DNA from: Chamaea fasciata
Taxonomy: Eukaryota; Chordata; Aves; Passeriformes; Sylviidae
NCBI GenBank assembly: GCA_029207755.1
Contig: JARCOQ010000001.1
Coordinates: forward strand, 94,337,640 to 94,401,639
Reading direction: 5' to 3'
Length of the DNA stretch: 64,000 bases
Shown here: piece by piece, positions 13,466-24,681 of the stretch
Layout: each line of letters begins with the position of its first letter
Position numbering within the stretch: position 1 is the first letter of the stretch
Program-made: the position numbers and the translations under genes
Notes under the pieces: model-generated
Database searches by the model: none
What the model saw: only the letters and a program-made list of their open reading frames with translations
What the model was told of the DNA's origin: nothing

Positions 13466-16400
13466 AGTATCTTGTGTTGGCATGAGCTATCCACCATGTC
13501 ACCAGAGCAGCACTGTAATTCTACCCACTGTGACACCCAGAGCAAACCTGCAGACCTTCAGACCTTTCTTAAAGAGCAGATGACACCACCAAGACGATCG
13601 GTACAGATTTTGTCTTTCTAAAGCACTTAATGTGATCAGAGAATTAAAATTTCAGCATGTCACTTAATGATGGCTGAGCAGCAAATATGGTAACACCTAG
13701 ATTAGGTTTCTTGCAGTTTCATAGATACAGGTGGGACAATTCTGGCAATACACAAGTTCTGAGACGTTCTTCTCTAGCTTGTGCAATCAGCTGTATTTAT
13801 TAACAGCAGTGAGGTCACTGTAATTTTCAATAAATGGTGACTTGCTGATTTATATCAGAAGATCCATATGGCAGTAAACAATACCATTTACATTTAATTA
13901 GTTTTATTGAACCAAAGGGTAATTTTATTTGCAATGAACTACATGTTATGATTAAGAATGTATTTTAATGATCTCTAAGTAAGGTGAACAAATGTTGCCC
14001 TTGACCTAATAGAGGAGATTTTTCTGTTATTGATAACTGTGGTGATTTTTAAATTGTGAAATGCAAAGGAGAACATTTTCATTATTGTACCATCACAAAG
14101 TCATTTTCTGACTTGCAGTGTAGAAGAATGAAATGCAGTCTTGTCAATTATTATTTTTAAGTATGAGATAATAAAATGCTTATCATACTTTTAAGAAAGA
14201 CTAATCTACTGTTATATAATAAAATATTTTTTTGAGATTCAAGTCTTTCATGTAGTTTTTTAATCTACAACTGTTACAATGCCCACCGAAATGTGTTTTT
14301 TGTCTTGAGCAAGAAAATAACTGAGGTCATTTGCCCTTACTGCATCCTAAAAGTGATGTAATTTTAGATTTAGAATACTGTTTCCATTGAAGGTATCAGT
14401 AAAACTATTTGGCTACAGTGAATCAGCAGTTCAATGTATTAGCATGAAAATAAGTCTTTACTGAAGCTGAGTTTCACAAATCCTCAGTTCGTTAAATTAT
14501 TAATAAAAAGCAGTTGCCTTTTCTAAAAATAATAGAATCAAATTCTTTGCTTAAGGTAATTTCCCTTTCCCCTGCTTTTATATAAGGGAAAGCTATGACA
14601 TAATATAACAAGGTATTTTTTTTCTTGCCTAGTGAACAGAAATTATATTTAATGTACATCATGCGTTCAGATCTTGATGTCTCTTTGTTAAAGTCGCCCT
14701 CACAATTTCTTTCAAGACACTGAGAGGAGAAATGCATAGCTTCCATACTGGAAAAGCAGCACTTGGTGAAGAAACATCTTTGTATTACAGTAACTTTTTC
14801 TGGTTGTTGAATGGAGTTCATAGCAAATTAGTCTTCTGTAACTGTATCATTCTTCAAATTTTTCTTTCTTTAACTCATACTATAAAACTGTTGTGTTTTA
14901 TTGGCCTGAGAATAGTAATACCAATAATGTGCAGATCTCAGTTTTTCACAAAGATAAGTAAGTTTGTTTCAGAGTTGAAATTCAAAAAGGAAAAAAAGGA
15001 AAACACAAATTTAGGTGTTAAATCAGAAATACAAAAGGGGGGCTAAAACATGAAAAGACACCAAAGGAGTATGGTAGATAGAAATTTTTACATTTGAAAT
15101 GTAACAAAGGAGAATATCACAGTAGAAGAAAAGAGAAATATTAGAAACAAGGAAAATATATTACTGTACAAATGCCAATTCACTTTAAAAAGGTGGATAT
15201 TTCTACTTCCTTTTATTTTAATTTTGCTTCCCTCTAAGACATTCTTTGAAAAGAGAGAAGTTGACGCATTTCACTAGCAGTTTTTATTGTGTATATGAGC
15301 ATGTGTGTGGTATTAGTTTTCTTCTGTGTTATTCACTGCTGAGAGACTCTTTATTTTTCTTTGCATAATAAAGCACATAATAGCTTAGATTATCTAAATT
15401 GTAGGTGATAACAGATTGGAGAGAAGTGAATGATGAAGATATAGGACACCACCTGTGTATTAGTTTCATATGAATTATTTCTCATGAACCTGTTGAAAGT
15501 AGGTTGGAAGAACAAGGGTGCAATGAATGAACTTCGTGTGATAGACTTCAATAAATGTCTAGTGGTTTAGGATAAAGATAAGTTGTGAGATTCAGTGTTC
15601 AGATTTCATTCATGTTTTAAAAAGCATATGAAATATAAAGTGTGTGTGTTTTTTGCACCACACTTTTTGCAACACATTTGGTTTTTATGAGAGATTTCTT
15701 GTCTGCAGAATATAAACACAATTCCTTATTTATAGAGCTACCCATTTTTAAACTAAAGTCAAACGTATTTCATAAATGTAGATTAGATTTTAAGAAAACA
15801 TTCATTTTGATAAGGAAAAGCAAAAATATAGTGATATTAATCGATCATTGTATCAGAGAAACTAAAGTATATAAATATGTAGGGCTTTAAGACATTAACA
15901 CGGGCAGACAATTGCACCTTTAGTTAATTTTTGTATTGTTCAAATTTTGAAACATAATTGCATTCAAAATTTTGGGAAAAAAATAATGGCCTACTTTTAA
16001 AAGTAGCATTTGAGCCAAGGTGTGGTTATATGTCCATGAAAGAGGCTGTAAAATTAATTCTGCTTACGAAGGAAGCACATTCTAGCTGGCATGAACAGGA
16101 TATTGTACCCATGTAATTTGGTCCCCAGAGGTGGTGTTTGATTAGCCTTTTTCAAGATTCATCTAGTAATAAGGGATGAAGATAACCCAAATTATTAGGT
16201 GCTACATAGAGTGGGAAAGTATAAAACCTTGCATTTGATCAGAGGTTAGAATTCTTAGATCAACTGGGACTTGGAATCAAGCATCTGCTCCTCTCCAGAG
16301 TAGAAATTGGATTGTTGTGTATCCATGCATGAATGCTCAACTCCTTTTGAAATCCCTTTGCTGCTGTTGGTCCTGACCATCTAAAGAGCACCAAAAAGTT

Positions 16401-17316
16401 ACCTTTTGTGATTGAAGAATTCCTTTGTGTCAGGGTTTTAGTCTGTAGTATTTTTTCTGTGGAAGATGGATGTTTTCGAACAATTATTTGATGAAATAAT
16501 TGTTTCAAAATTTGAAGGTGAACCTCCCTGGGCCTCTGGAGACAGCTCTTAAGATCTAACAAACATCAGATTGATCAGATTTTTTTTTCTTTTGTTTATA
16601 CTATACTGCCATCTATTTATAGAGGCTGCTACTGTACTGTCTTAGGAGTTTCCTATTCTTCTTAGTTTTAGGGTAGGAAGATTAATGGATTGTTTGCTGT
16701 CATGAGTAGTGGTACCACATATATTAGACCAAATTTTATCAGGCTAGTTTTGATGTATCCCTGAATTTAAACATTTGAGTAATCCTGTTGATGTAGTCAG
16801 GCTTTCCTGAAGCTGATAGGGTTTTCTCATGAGGTTTTCACAGAGGTGCTACAGCACCTCAAATCCATTTCATTGTTTCCTCTTGTGCTCAGTTGGCTTT
16901 GTCCATGCTGGAGAAATTTTTTTTTCTCTGTTTCATTAAAAAAACCCAACAAACAAACAAACCAACCTCTCTTCCTCCCTCACTTTATTTTGAAAAGGAC
17001 AAATATCTGGAAAATATTTTAAGATTACACTATTAATAATTAAAATGGGACTGTTAAAAGAAAATAATTTAGATAAAATGTCTAACTCATATTGTAAATG
17101 TAAAAGAGTTTAGTGTTTGAACTATCAACACATTTAGGATATCAACTTGGAACTGATCCCTCTATAGCAAGACGTACTGGAAAAAAACACCATGTTTCTT
17201 AGTTGGATAATAATTGTGTGAGCTTAGTTTGGGGTGGGTTGGTGCGGGTCATAAACTGGTATCTTTACCAGGTCTTTAAGTTTAAGTAATAGTAAGTACA
17301 TTATTCTGTTTTACAG

Positions 17317-17397
17317 GATCTCTTTTCAATCAATGCTTATGTCTATGCTCAGAAGCCACAGCTGGATATCCACAGTTTTGAGGGTACCTTCACACGG
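17317..17397 (+). CDS. ATP9B: ATP9B exon: actuator domain, post-DGET segment
   Basis: This 81-bp exon has 27 whole codons with phase 0 at both ends. It begins [12 protein letters not shown] and ends HSFEGTFTR. The acceptor is TTTTACAG|G and the donor is CGG|GTAAGT, close to consensus. It continues the cytoplasmic actuator domain between the DGET motif and the strand leading to membrane segment 3. The stretch [13 protein letters not shown] is characteristic of ATP9B; the corresponding ATP9A segment differs clearly in my recollection. Because it is symmetric and phase 0, skipping it would keep the frame but remove part of the domain. There is no stop or frameshift. Confidence 0.95.
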
Positions 17398-19610
17398 GTA
17401 AGTAGTCCATGTAAATACATGTTCTACTTCCCTCTTAAATACCTCAGTCCTACAGGTAGTGTCAGCATTGTATCAGATCTTTCCTTGGCTTTACAGCAGT
17501 ATTTTTTTCCTATCTTCCTGCCATGGCCATGCTTCATATAAAAGATACCCTGTTTAAACGTATTGCAGAAAACTAATGCATAAGTAATATCTGAAAAAAT
17601 CAAATTTGGAGAGTTGAATATTTGTTGGTTGACATCACTTTAATCTTTGAATGTGAAACTCTTTGTGAACAGTATACTTGGTTTCCAGACATCTGACCTA
17701 TTGTTCATATATGTCAGAAACAGACAAGTTGAATAATAACAGTAGCCTGAGACAATGCATCTGCTAGTTCATGTGCTATAAAAGTGTGCCTTGTTTAACA
17801 GCATTTTTGCTGTACTTCCAAAGTTCAGTTCTCTCAACAATTAAAAATAAAACTAAAAGCTACTTATGGGGCTTTTTATTTAATCTCTTCTCCAGAGATA
17901 ATTAGATTCAAAACTGATTATGAAAATAACAATGCACTAATATCGATGACTTGTTTCTGTTGTTTTCAAGAGGTGGCCTGCTAAAGTTGAACCTTTAAAG
18001 CAGTGTCCCAATAGGTAGTAATATCTTTTTTTTTAATAGATTTACAGTTTTGTAGCAGTATGTTAGCAGATATAGTGATTGTTCTGTTAATTTTAGCCAA
18101 ACTCAGTGGTGGTAGACTCATTCCTCTTAATGGTTCGTTTCTAAAATAATTTGAGAGAATTAACTGCCGAGGAGGTAAAGAGAAGGGTTTTTTACCTGTG
18201 ACTCAAATTGGTAATAGATTTTTTTTCTGTAACTGGAATTCCACTTCACAATTGTAAATACACTGATGAATGAGATATTGCAGCTCTCGAAGACCAATTT
18301 ATACCCCTTACATAGTCCATGCTGCCTACAAAGTGGATGTCATTTGTTCACACCTTCCAAAGCAGTAAGCAACAGTGTTTACTTAAACCTTGTATTGACC
18401 AATTGTCCAAATGAAACTTCTATTAATAGCTGTAAATTCATAATATTCTTCTCAGTGGCTAAATGTATACTTTCCTACATATCTATTGAACTCTTTGGAA
18501 TTTTTTTTAGCACCTCTGGTATAAGTAATTGAGACATTGGGAAATCATCAAAATAATTTGAGTTGCAGGTTCTGTTTGTACACATCAAAAGAGCTATATG
18601 ATTCAAACATTCCAATATGTGTAAAAAACTGGTACATTTTATGCTTTCAGGATTGCATAAATTTTTTTGGGGGTGCGTCAGTAGCAAGGATAGTTTGAGC
18701 TTCTATGTAAGGCATCTTAGGGCATTGCCCTCAAATTTCATTCACAGTGAATCATACTAGAGATTTTTCAAAGGTTGTTTTTTGTTAGTGATGTGCCTTC
18801 TGCATTGTGAAATGTTGTTTTAGGACACTGGTTTACTGATTTATCTTTCTGCTTTTGCTGTGAGCCCTTGATTCTTACAATAAATCAGTTCTTGCATCTA
18901 ATTTGTATGTTACGTTAAAGCAAAAAAATTAGTGTGCTTAGTGATGCTAATGCATACATTTTTTCTACTAAAGCATTGATGTTCAAAGAATTCCTGCAAG
19001 GGTAGGTTGACAGGGTAATAGCACATTGATTTTTCTTTTTCTTTTTTCCCCCCATTAGGGAGACAGAGTACTAACAATGTAAAAGACAAACTTAGATAAT
19101 TTCAAAAAGTGTGCGTCCATAAAAGAAACCAGAAACTTGGGAGCACAGTGCTGGAGTTTTTATGAGTGAGCAAGTTCTAAGCACAAATCTGTCCACAAAA
19201 AAAGTGAGAGCTGACAAAGGATATCTTTTGCAGAACACCTGCATAATCATGTCATGGGGCATAAAAACTTTGCCATACTCTAGTGGTATCTGCCAGCTTC
19301 ACAAGAACTTGTTTTCCATTATTCTCCATAGATTTTGGTGTGTTACATGCAGTCAGGGCATGAAAGTGAGTGCATGTCCTTGCATGATCATGTCTGGCCC
19401 TTAAATAATGGCATAAGTTAATTCCTCTCCTCCTTTCACATTAACTAGACAGCCTATCAAAAAACAATAGATGAACTAAATTAGTGTTTTGTGGAAATTT
19501 ATGAGATAGCTTTATTTGTTCTAAGGGCATCATCCATGTCTTGGCTGAACTTATTTTTAAATAGTGGTGTACAGAACAAGGATGTAAGCAGATGTAACTA
19601 CTAGAGGTTC

Positions 19611-20440
19611 TGTCTTGGTTTGAAAGACAGGTGTCTGCTAGGGAGGGGCAGGGCCTTCCTCGGAATGGAGAATTCAGATCCCGTCCCTCCAAATTATTAT
19701 AATTTAGAAAATTAAAGGGACTTTCAGGCAGAGGTATGGGCATAGGAATAACAGTTCTTCACTAGTATGTATAACGAGACAAACAACAACAACAACCACA
19801 GCAATAATTATAACAGAACCAGGAACCTCGAGGGCCTTTGTTTCACAAAGCCCAGGGCAGGCTGATCTCTTGGGACTGCAAGAGCACCAAGCTGGAACGG
19901 TGGAAAATCTCAGGGTGGTGGATGAGATCAGAAGCTCATCGGTGTTTGCTGGAACGTCAGGGATGTCCCAGCAGGGTAGGGCAGTGCGGGGCCACAGAGT
20001 AGCAAAAAGCCTCATAGCAGTGCCAAAGAAGCCGCAACCGCGGGACAGGGCCGGCCCAGCAGGGCAGGAGGAGGGGCTCAGAATTCCGGGGCACAGGAGC
20101 AGATGATGATAGATTTCTCAGGACCGGATTTTCTGGTGACAGTGAACTCCTGCAGCAAGCAGCAGCTTGGCCATCCTCTCTCCAATGTCGAGAGCAAGAG
20201 AGTGAAGCTGCCTCCAGCCTTGTCCTTTACCTGCCCCAAAATTCATGTTATCTCCCCTCTGAGAGAAACTCCCAGAGACAAAAGAAGTGTAGCCAGGTGC
20301 TACAGCTCCTCTCCTTTGTCCCCTCTGTTCTGCTTGAGTACTTATAAGTACCCAGTAGTTAGTTTCCTAGCTAAGGGAAAAATTTATGGGAAAAATTCTG
20401 TAAATAAAAAAGAAACAAATCTAACCCAAACAGTTTCTCT
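19611..20440 (+). mobile_element. Solo LTR of an endogenous retrovirus, songbird type
   Basis: The block starts TGTCTTGGTTTGAAAGACAG and continues with GGTGTCTGCTAGGGAGGGGCAG and a later AAATTATTATAATTTAGAAAATTAAAGGG-like stretch. I recognise this as the start of an LTR very abundant in songbird genomes (I associate it with the TguLTR5 group, from memory). Near the right end are a TATA-like TTATAAG at 20342 and an AATAAA at 20403, the expected order for a promoter and polyadenylation signal in a + strand LTR. No gag, pol or env coding is present beside it, so it is a solo LTR. The right edge is uncertain: CCAAACA ends at 20432, and a weak target duplication (GGTTC before, TGTTC near 20451) would extend it slightly. 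Orientation is inferred. Confidence 0.65.
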
Positions 20441-20902
20441 TCTGTCTGATGTTCCTCTGTAGGCTTGATAAATGCGGGAGCTATTTTTTCAGTGTTGAAA
20501 ATCTGTAAAAAGACAATAAAAGGCAACCATACTTCTTAACCCAACTTTTACCAGTTAGTGCCTAGAGTATTCTAGAGCATTACATCAGTGTGTATCGGCA
20601 TAGCTAGTATTATTTAACCTTTGCTTACTTCTGTATAAAATCATGGAAAGTCTCTCTTGCTTTTAACCTTGGCTATTTTTTGTTTAAATTTGTGTTTTTC
20701 TTTCGCTATTCCCTTAGGAATATTTTCCTTTTATTTCTTCTGTATTGCAGTTCTGTGCTGTCCCTCTGTGCTGAAAAGGGTGTTTCTTTTACTTTGGAAA
20801 TATATCTTATTTTTTATATTCTAACAGCAATCTTAGAAAATAAATGCCATTGAGTTTGGTTCAACTACTTTAATAATCTTTCTTTTTTCAAATGGTACAG
20901 GA

Positions 20903-20938
20903 CTATATTGTATTATATATAATTTTTTTACAATATAG
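20903..20938. repeat. Perfect 10-bp inverted repeat, 16-nt spacer
   Basis: CTATATTGTA at 20903-20912 is matched by TACAATATAG at 20929-20938, with an AT-only spacer. It can fold as a hairpin, but inverted repeats are common by chance in such AT-rich DNA. Confidence 0.7.
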
Positions 20939-22867
20939 CATCTTGTTAGATGCTTAAAAAACCCTACCCGGATGCAAAACCTGGTGCACATAGCTGTATT
21001 CATTTATGAGTAGAATCCCTGGCCTGACACTAATTTTACAGATGTTTTCTTAGGTATGTCTTGCATTTTAGTAGAGAGAACGGTAAGTTATTTTTTAAAT
21101 TCATGTTTGCTGTTAAAGAATTACCTGTTTTGAAGCAATGGTTGTGTTCACTTCAGTCTGGCTTACTTTTATGTTGTCAATGAAGGGAATGGCATTAAGT
21201 TTTGCAAATCCTTTTGACTCCCCTTCCTTTATGCTGGCAGTAACAACTATACAGACAGCTTGACTAGGGAGGTAATGTGTGTGGAACCTAATCTGACCCT
21301 GTCCAAAACACATGCCAGTAAAATGAACATAGCCAGAAAAATTAACTGTGGGGTTGGACTGGGGAAGGAATCTCTTTCAGAGATTCAAGTAAATTAATGT
21401 GTATTCCTCTTTCCTACAAAAGTTGATGGGGGTTGTTGTGCTGCATCCTGTCATACAGGAACAGAGATAGAAAGGGTCAAATAGAAGTGGTACACTGGTT
21501 CACTCAAGGATTATGTATTTTGCCTCAAAGACCTCTCTTCGTTATTTACAAAAATTTCTAAAAAAATATAGCTTTGAAACGTTTTAAATGAATCCTTGAA
21601 ATTTGTCATGATCCTTGGTCAGCTGTATTGTGCATTCATGAAAGGACTTAATGAAATTAATTTTAAAAGGACTGAGAATGGGTTGTATTCAATTTTTATT
21701 TCACTGATCATCTTTCCTTTCTCTCTGTACATGCAAGAGCTGCAGACTAATTTCTGAAAAAAAAAAACCCAAAAAAACCCCAAACTATATGCAGTTTAAA
21801 CCTCTATGATCAATGCTGCTCATGGATTAAAAAAACTGAGCCTGAATATGAAGATTGAATATAATACTGAACTGCACTATTCTGATAATGAACTTAATTC
21901 AGAACTCAAAGACCAAAAAACATATAGCTGCCAAATGAAATTCCACCCAGCAGACCTTAAGTGGAAACTTTGTCAGGTGGACAAAGAAGTTCTTGTATAT
22001 CAAATTTCTGCTATGAGAACAAGTGATGGAGTTCATTTAACCCAAAACATACATTGTTCTGTTAGTGTCAGAAAATTTGCAGAAATTTCTCCTTAACAGA
22101 GGTGTGGTCTCACTCAGGAATTGCAGTTCTTGTCCTTCCCTGCTTCATCTATCCCTACCATCTCTCCAGAAGTACAAATGAAAATAGAGTGAAACAGCTA
22201 AACTCATAACCCTTAAATGCACCTTGTATTTTTTATTTGAGTAACTTATGACAAAAGAAAAATAAGGGTAAGTCATCATCTGTTTGGGCATGGAAGGTGT
22301 GGTATTTGGGAAATGGAATGAACTGTAGAAAGCTGAAAATGTTAGGTGAAGGTATAAAGACATGAAAGTACCTTAATGAAATAAGCAGAAGATAACTGTT
22401 TGGCCAGACCATTCTGTGGATGAGCATGAGTAGAAAGAGAGAGAGCTCATTTGGTGTTTTGCTATTTTGAATGACCTAAAAGAAGGTATTTCACAAAATC
22501 TTGTAGCAGGGGTAGACATCGAACAAGTGATTTTTTCCTGAGCCTGTTGTCAGCTCTTCACAATCATTGCAGGGCTTTTGATTTCTTCTTGTAATATGGA
22601 AGAGTTTCACAATTGAGTCTTAAAATCTGCTAACTAAAAAATAAGGGAAAACAAATAATTTCCCTGGCTTAGTATCCTGTTCTTGACAATAACCAGAAGC
22701 AGAGTGCTGGGAAGCAGAATACAACTAGAATAAGGACACAGTAGTACGTCCTCAAAAGAGCCATCTGTGTCTTAACTCAAGATGTGGGAAATTCATGAGT
22801 TAGAGCTGTTTTCTGTAAGTAACCTACAATGAATTTTCCTTCTCTAAACTTACCCAGTTCACCCTTG

Positions 22868-22915
22868 AACCTGTGTAACCTTTTAACATTGAAATGGGAG
22901 GAAGTTACACAGGTT
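22868..22915. repeat. Perfect 12-bp inverted repeat, 24-nt spacer
   Basis: AACCTGTGTAAC at 22868-22879 is exactly mirrored by GTTACACAGGTT at 22904-22915. The arms have mixed composition, so this is less likely by chance than an AT-only palindrome. A few outer bases (CTT and AAG) also pair with one bulge. It could be a hairpin or the remnant termini of a small DNA transposon; no known family was recognised. Confidence 0.75.
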
Positions 22916-23345
22916 AAGTACATATTTAAGAATGATTGCCTGTTATTTTAGTTTTGCTGACTTTATTTATGACTTCTTTCTTCTTTGGTAAAAATAAGCA
23001 GTATCTATCCTCCCTTTTTAGGTGCCTGTTTCATACATGTCTGTCATATTCCCCATTAGAAATCAGGTATATTTAGTCATATCTAGTATGGAAGCTATGT
23101 TGACCTCCCTTGTTGCTCTTTTTGAACATTTTCCAGTCTTTACTTTCTGTTTGAAATAAACACAAGAAATAATCACAGAACCCAAATAATATGGGAACAA
23201 TTATAAATCAAACCAGGAATCTAAGCATTAAGGTTTAGGAGTATAGCAAATAATTCTTGCAGTACTAATTCCTGAGGTAAGAATCAAAAAATAATTCTCC
23301 TTTTTCTTAATTTAAGGCTAATCTTATAGAACATTGATGATTTTT

Positions 23346-23485
23346 CACAGAATCACAGACTATTCTGAATTGTAAGGGACCCGCAAGGATCATCAAGTCC
23401 AGCTCTTAAGTGAGTGGCCCATAATGGGGATTGAAGCCATAACCTTGGCATAATTAACGCCATGCCCGAACCAAGTAAATCACAG
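23346..23485 (-). mobile_element. tRNA-Ile-derived SINE with CR1 tail
   Basis: On the + strand the element begins CACAGAATCACAGA, the reverse of the CR1 3' end, followed by AAGGGACCCGCAAGGATCATC, a CR1-type tail. From 23415 to about 23483 the minus strand aligns with nuclear tRNA-Ile(AAU). It retains AATTATGCCAAGGT around the anticodon loop and variable region, and a B-box-like GGCTTCAATCC followed by CCCATTATGGGCCA at the acceptor end. A tRNA head on a CR1 tail is the structure of the songbird SINE I know as TguSINE1 (name from memory). The head is mutated and the A box eroded, so it is not a functional tRNA gene. It lies antisense to ATP9B. Confidence 0.8.
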
Positions 23486-24605
23486 GATCATCAATATAAA
23501 TCTTGTTTAAAAATTTGTAATTTTCTTCTTGGGGCTAATTCCATATCCTCCCTCTCTTCACCTCTGTTTTTGACAGAATGGTTCTCCATGCCTTTTAAAC
23601 AACAATTTTTCCTCACTTAAGAGAGTAAGAACTATATTTTCCTTGCTATATAGGGATCTCTTGATCTATGCACGAAAACTTATGTGTTTAGTTGGAGATT
23701 TTTCTTTTTTTAGAAACAGAAATTTCTATGCAGCTCATCCTGTGCTTGGTGGTTGTTTCAAAATAGAGATGAAAAATGGGCGTCGGTTTTGATTATTGAC
23801 AATATGTAGAATTTATTGTGTACTTTGATAAATAAGTCATTTCCCCTTTCTTGCAAAATGTTTAGTGACAATCTGTAATTTGATCAAATACACTTGATTA
23901 TCCTACCTCCTAAAGTTTCCTTTAGTTGTAAACAGCACATTTCACAGCTGCTAATGAGTAACAAATCTGTACATGCTCCAAATTGATTATGAGAGACTGT
24001 GTTTACAATCTGCAGATCATTATTGCTTGGGAGGAGAGAGGGGAGGAAAAAAAAGGGGAAGTTTAAAGTAATCATGGAAGCAATTTTCTATTGGAGGTAT
24101 TTTTCCAAGGAGAATATATTTTATAAGCATGTGGTAAGATAATACAAGCCTGCATTTCATTTTAGAAGTCTAAATATTTTTCCCTGAAGTTTATGTAGTG
24201 TTTATCAGGTGTAGAATGATGATGACCATAACTTACTGTATGGATTATTGATTATTTAAATACAGAATAGGGTGTTAATTTTGGGGAGTTAGTGTTCATA
24301 ACTCACCTTAACTGCACGCTGTAACATACTGTTCTGCAGTTTGATACATCTAAGGAAAAGAATATGTTACTTTTAAAATAATTCTGACTAGTTCTTTTAA
24401 TATGATTGGATAGAAGTAATATGAACTTCAAACATTATTTCACTTTGTAGAAAGTCATTTGTGTCTGTGTACGTGCAATGAATGCTATCATACAGTGAGT
24501 GGTACAAGGATGCAAACATCCTGTGTCAGTTATTCAGGTGGTTTGACATGGTTCTGAAATTTTCGTGATGGTGATTTACTTAGTAGCTGTTCTTATTTTT
24601 AACAG

Positions 24606-24681
24606 GAAGACAGTGATCCTGCAGTTCATGAAAGCCTAAGCATAGAAAATACATTATGGGCAAGCACTGTTGTTGCTTCAG
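24606..24681 (+). CDS. ATP9B: ATP9B exon: end of actuator domain
   Basis: This 76-bp exon has 25 codons plus one base of a split Gly codon. It starts [18 protein letters not shown] and ends ASTVVAS. The acceptor is TTTTAACAG|G and the donor is CAG|GTAAGA, leaving phase 1. The [11 protein letters not shown] stretch is the conserved class signature shared by ATP9A and ATP9B, where the polypeptide returns from the actuator domain towards the membrane. The preceding exon ends TFTR in phase 0, so the junction reads TFTREDSD, matching the family. The frame is intact. Confidence 0.95.

Larger units (their letters stand above)
9394..17316 (+). other. ATP9B: ATP9B intron, 7.9 kb
   Basis: This phase 0 intron runs from a GTAAGC donor to a CTGTTTTACAG acceptor. 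It contains an alternating GT/CA tract at 9940-9961, an unrecognised GC-rich block at 12536-12975 and a CR1 fragment at 13180-13465. An A-rich tract with CCC interruptions lies near 16937-16965. Outside these I see AT-rich DNA with no coding or RNA-gene signal; short open frames in the interval show no domain or splice logic. Confidence 0.85.
17398..24605 (+). other. ATP9B: ATP9B intron, 7.2 kb
   Basis: This phase 0 intron has a GTAAGT donor and a TTTTTAACAG acceptor. It holds an LTR at 19611 to about 20440, inverted repeats at 20903-20938 and 22868-22915, an A-rich tract interrupted by CCC/CCCC near 21759-21785 and a tRNA-derived SINE at 23346-23485. A 96-codon open frame at 21806-22096 has no recognisable domain and is not called. 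I see nothing else in the remaining AT-rich DNA. Confidence 0.85.

Noticed and set aside
21806..22096. 96-codon open frame after an A-rich tract, possibly a retrogene
   Set aside because: No known domain, no polyadenylation signal or target duplication, and a length that chance explains in AT-rich DNA.
23415..23485. Nuclear tRNA-Ile gene
   Set aside because: The head matches tRNA-Ile, but the A-box region is eroded, stems contain mismatches and it is fused to a CR1 tail, so it is a SINE head.
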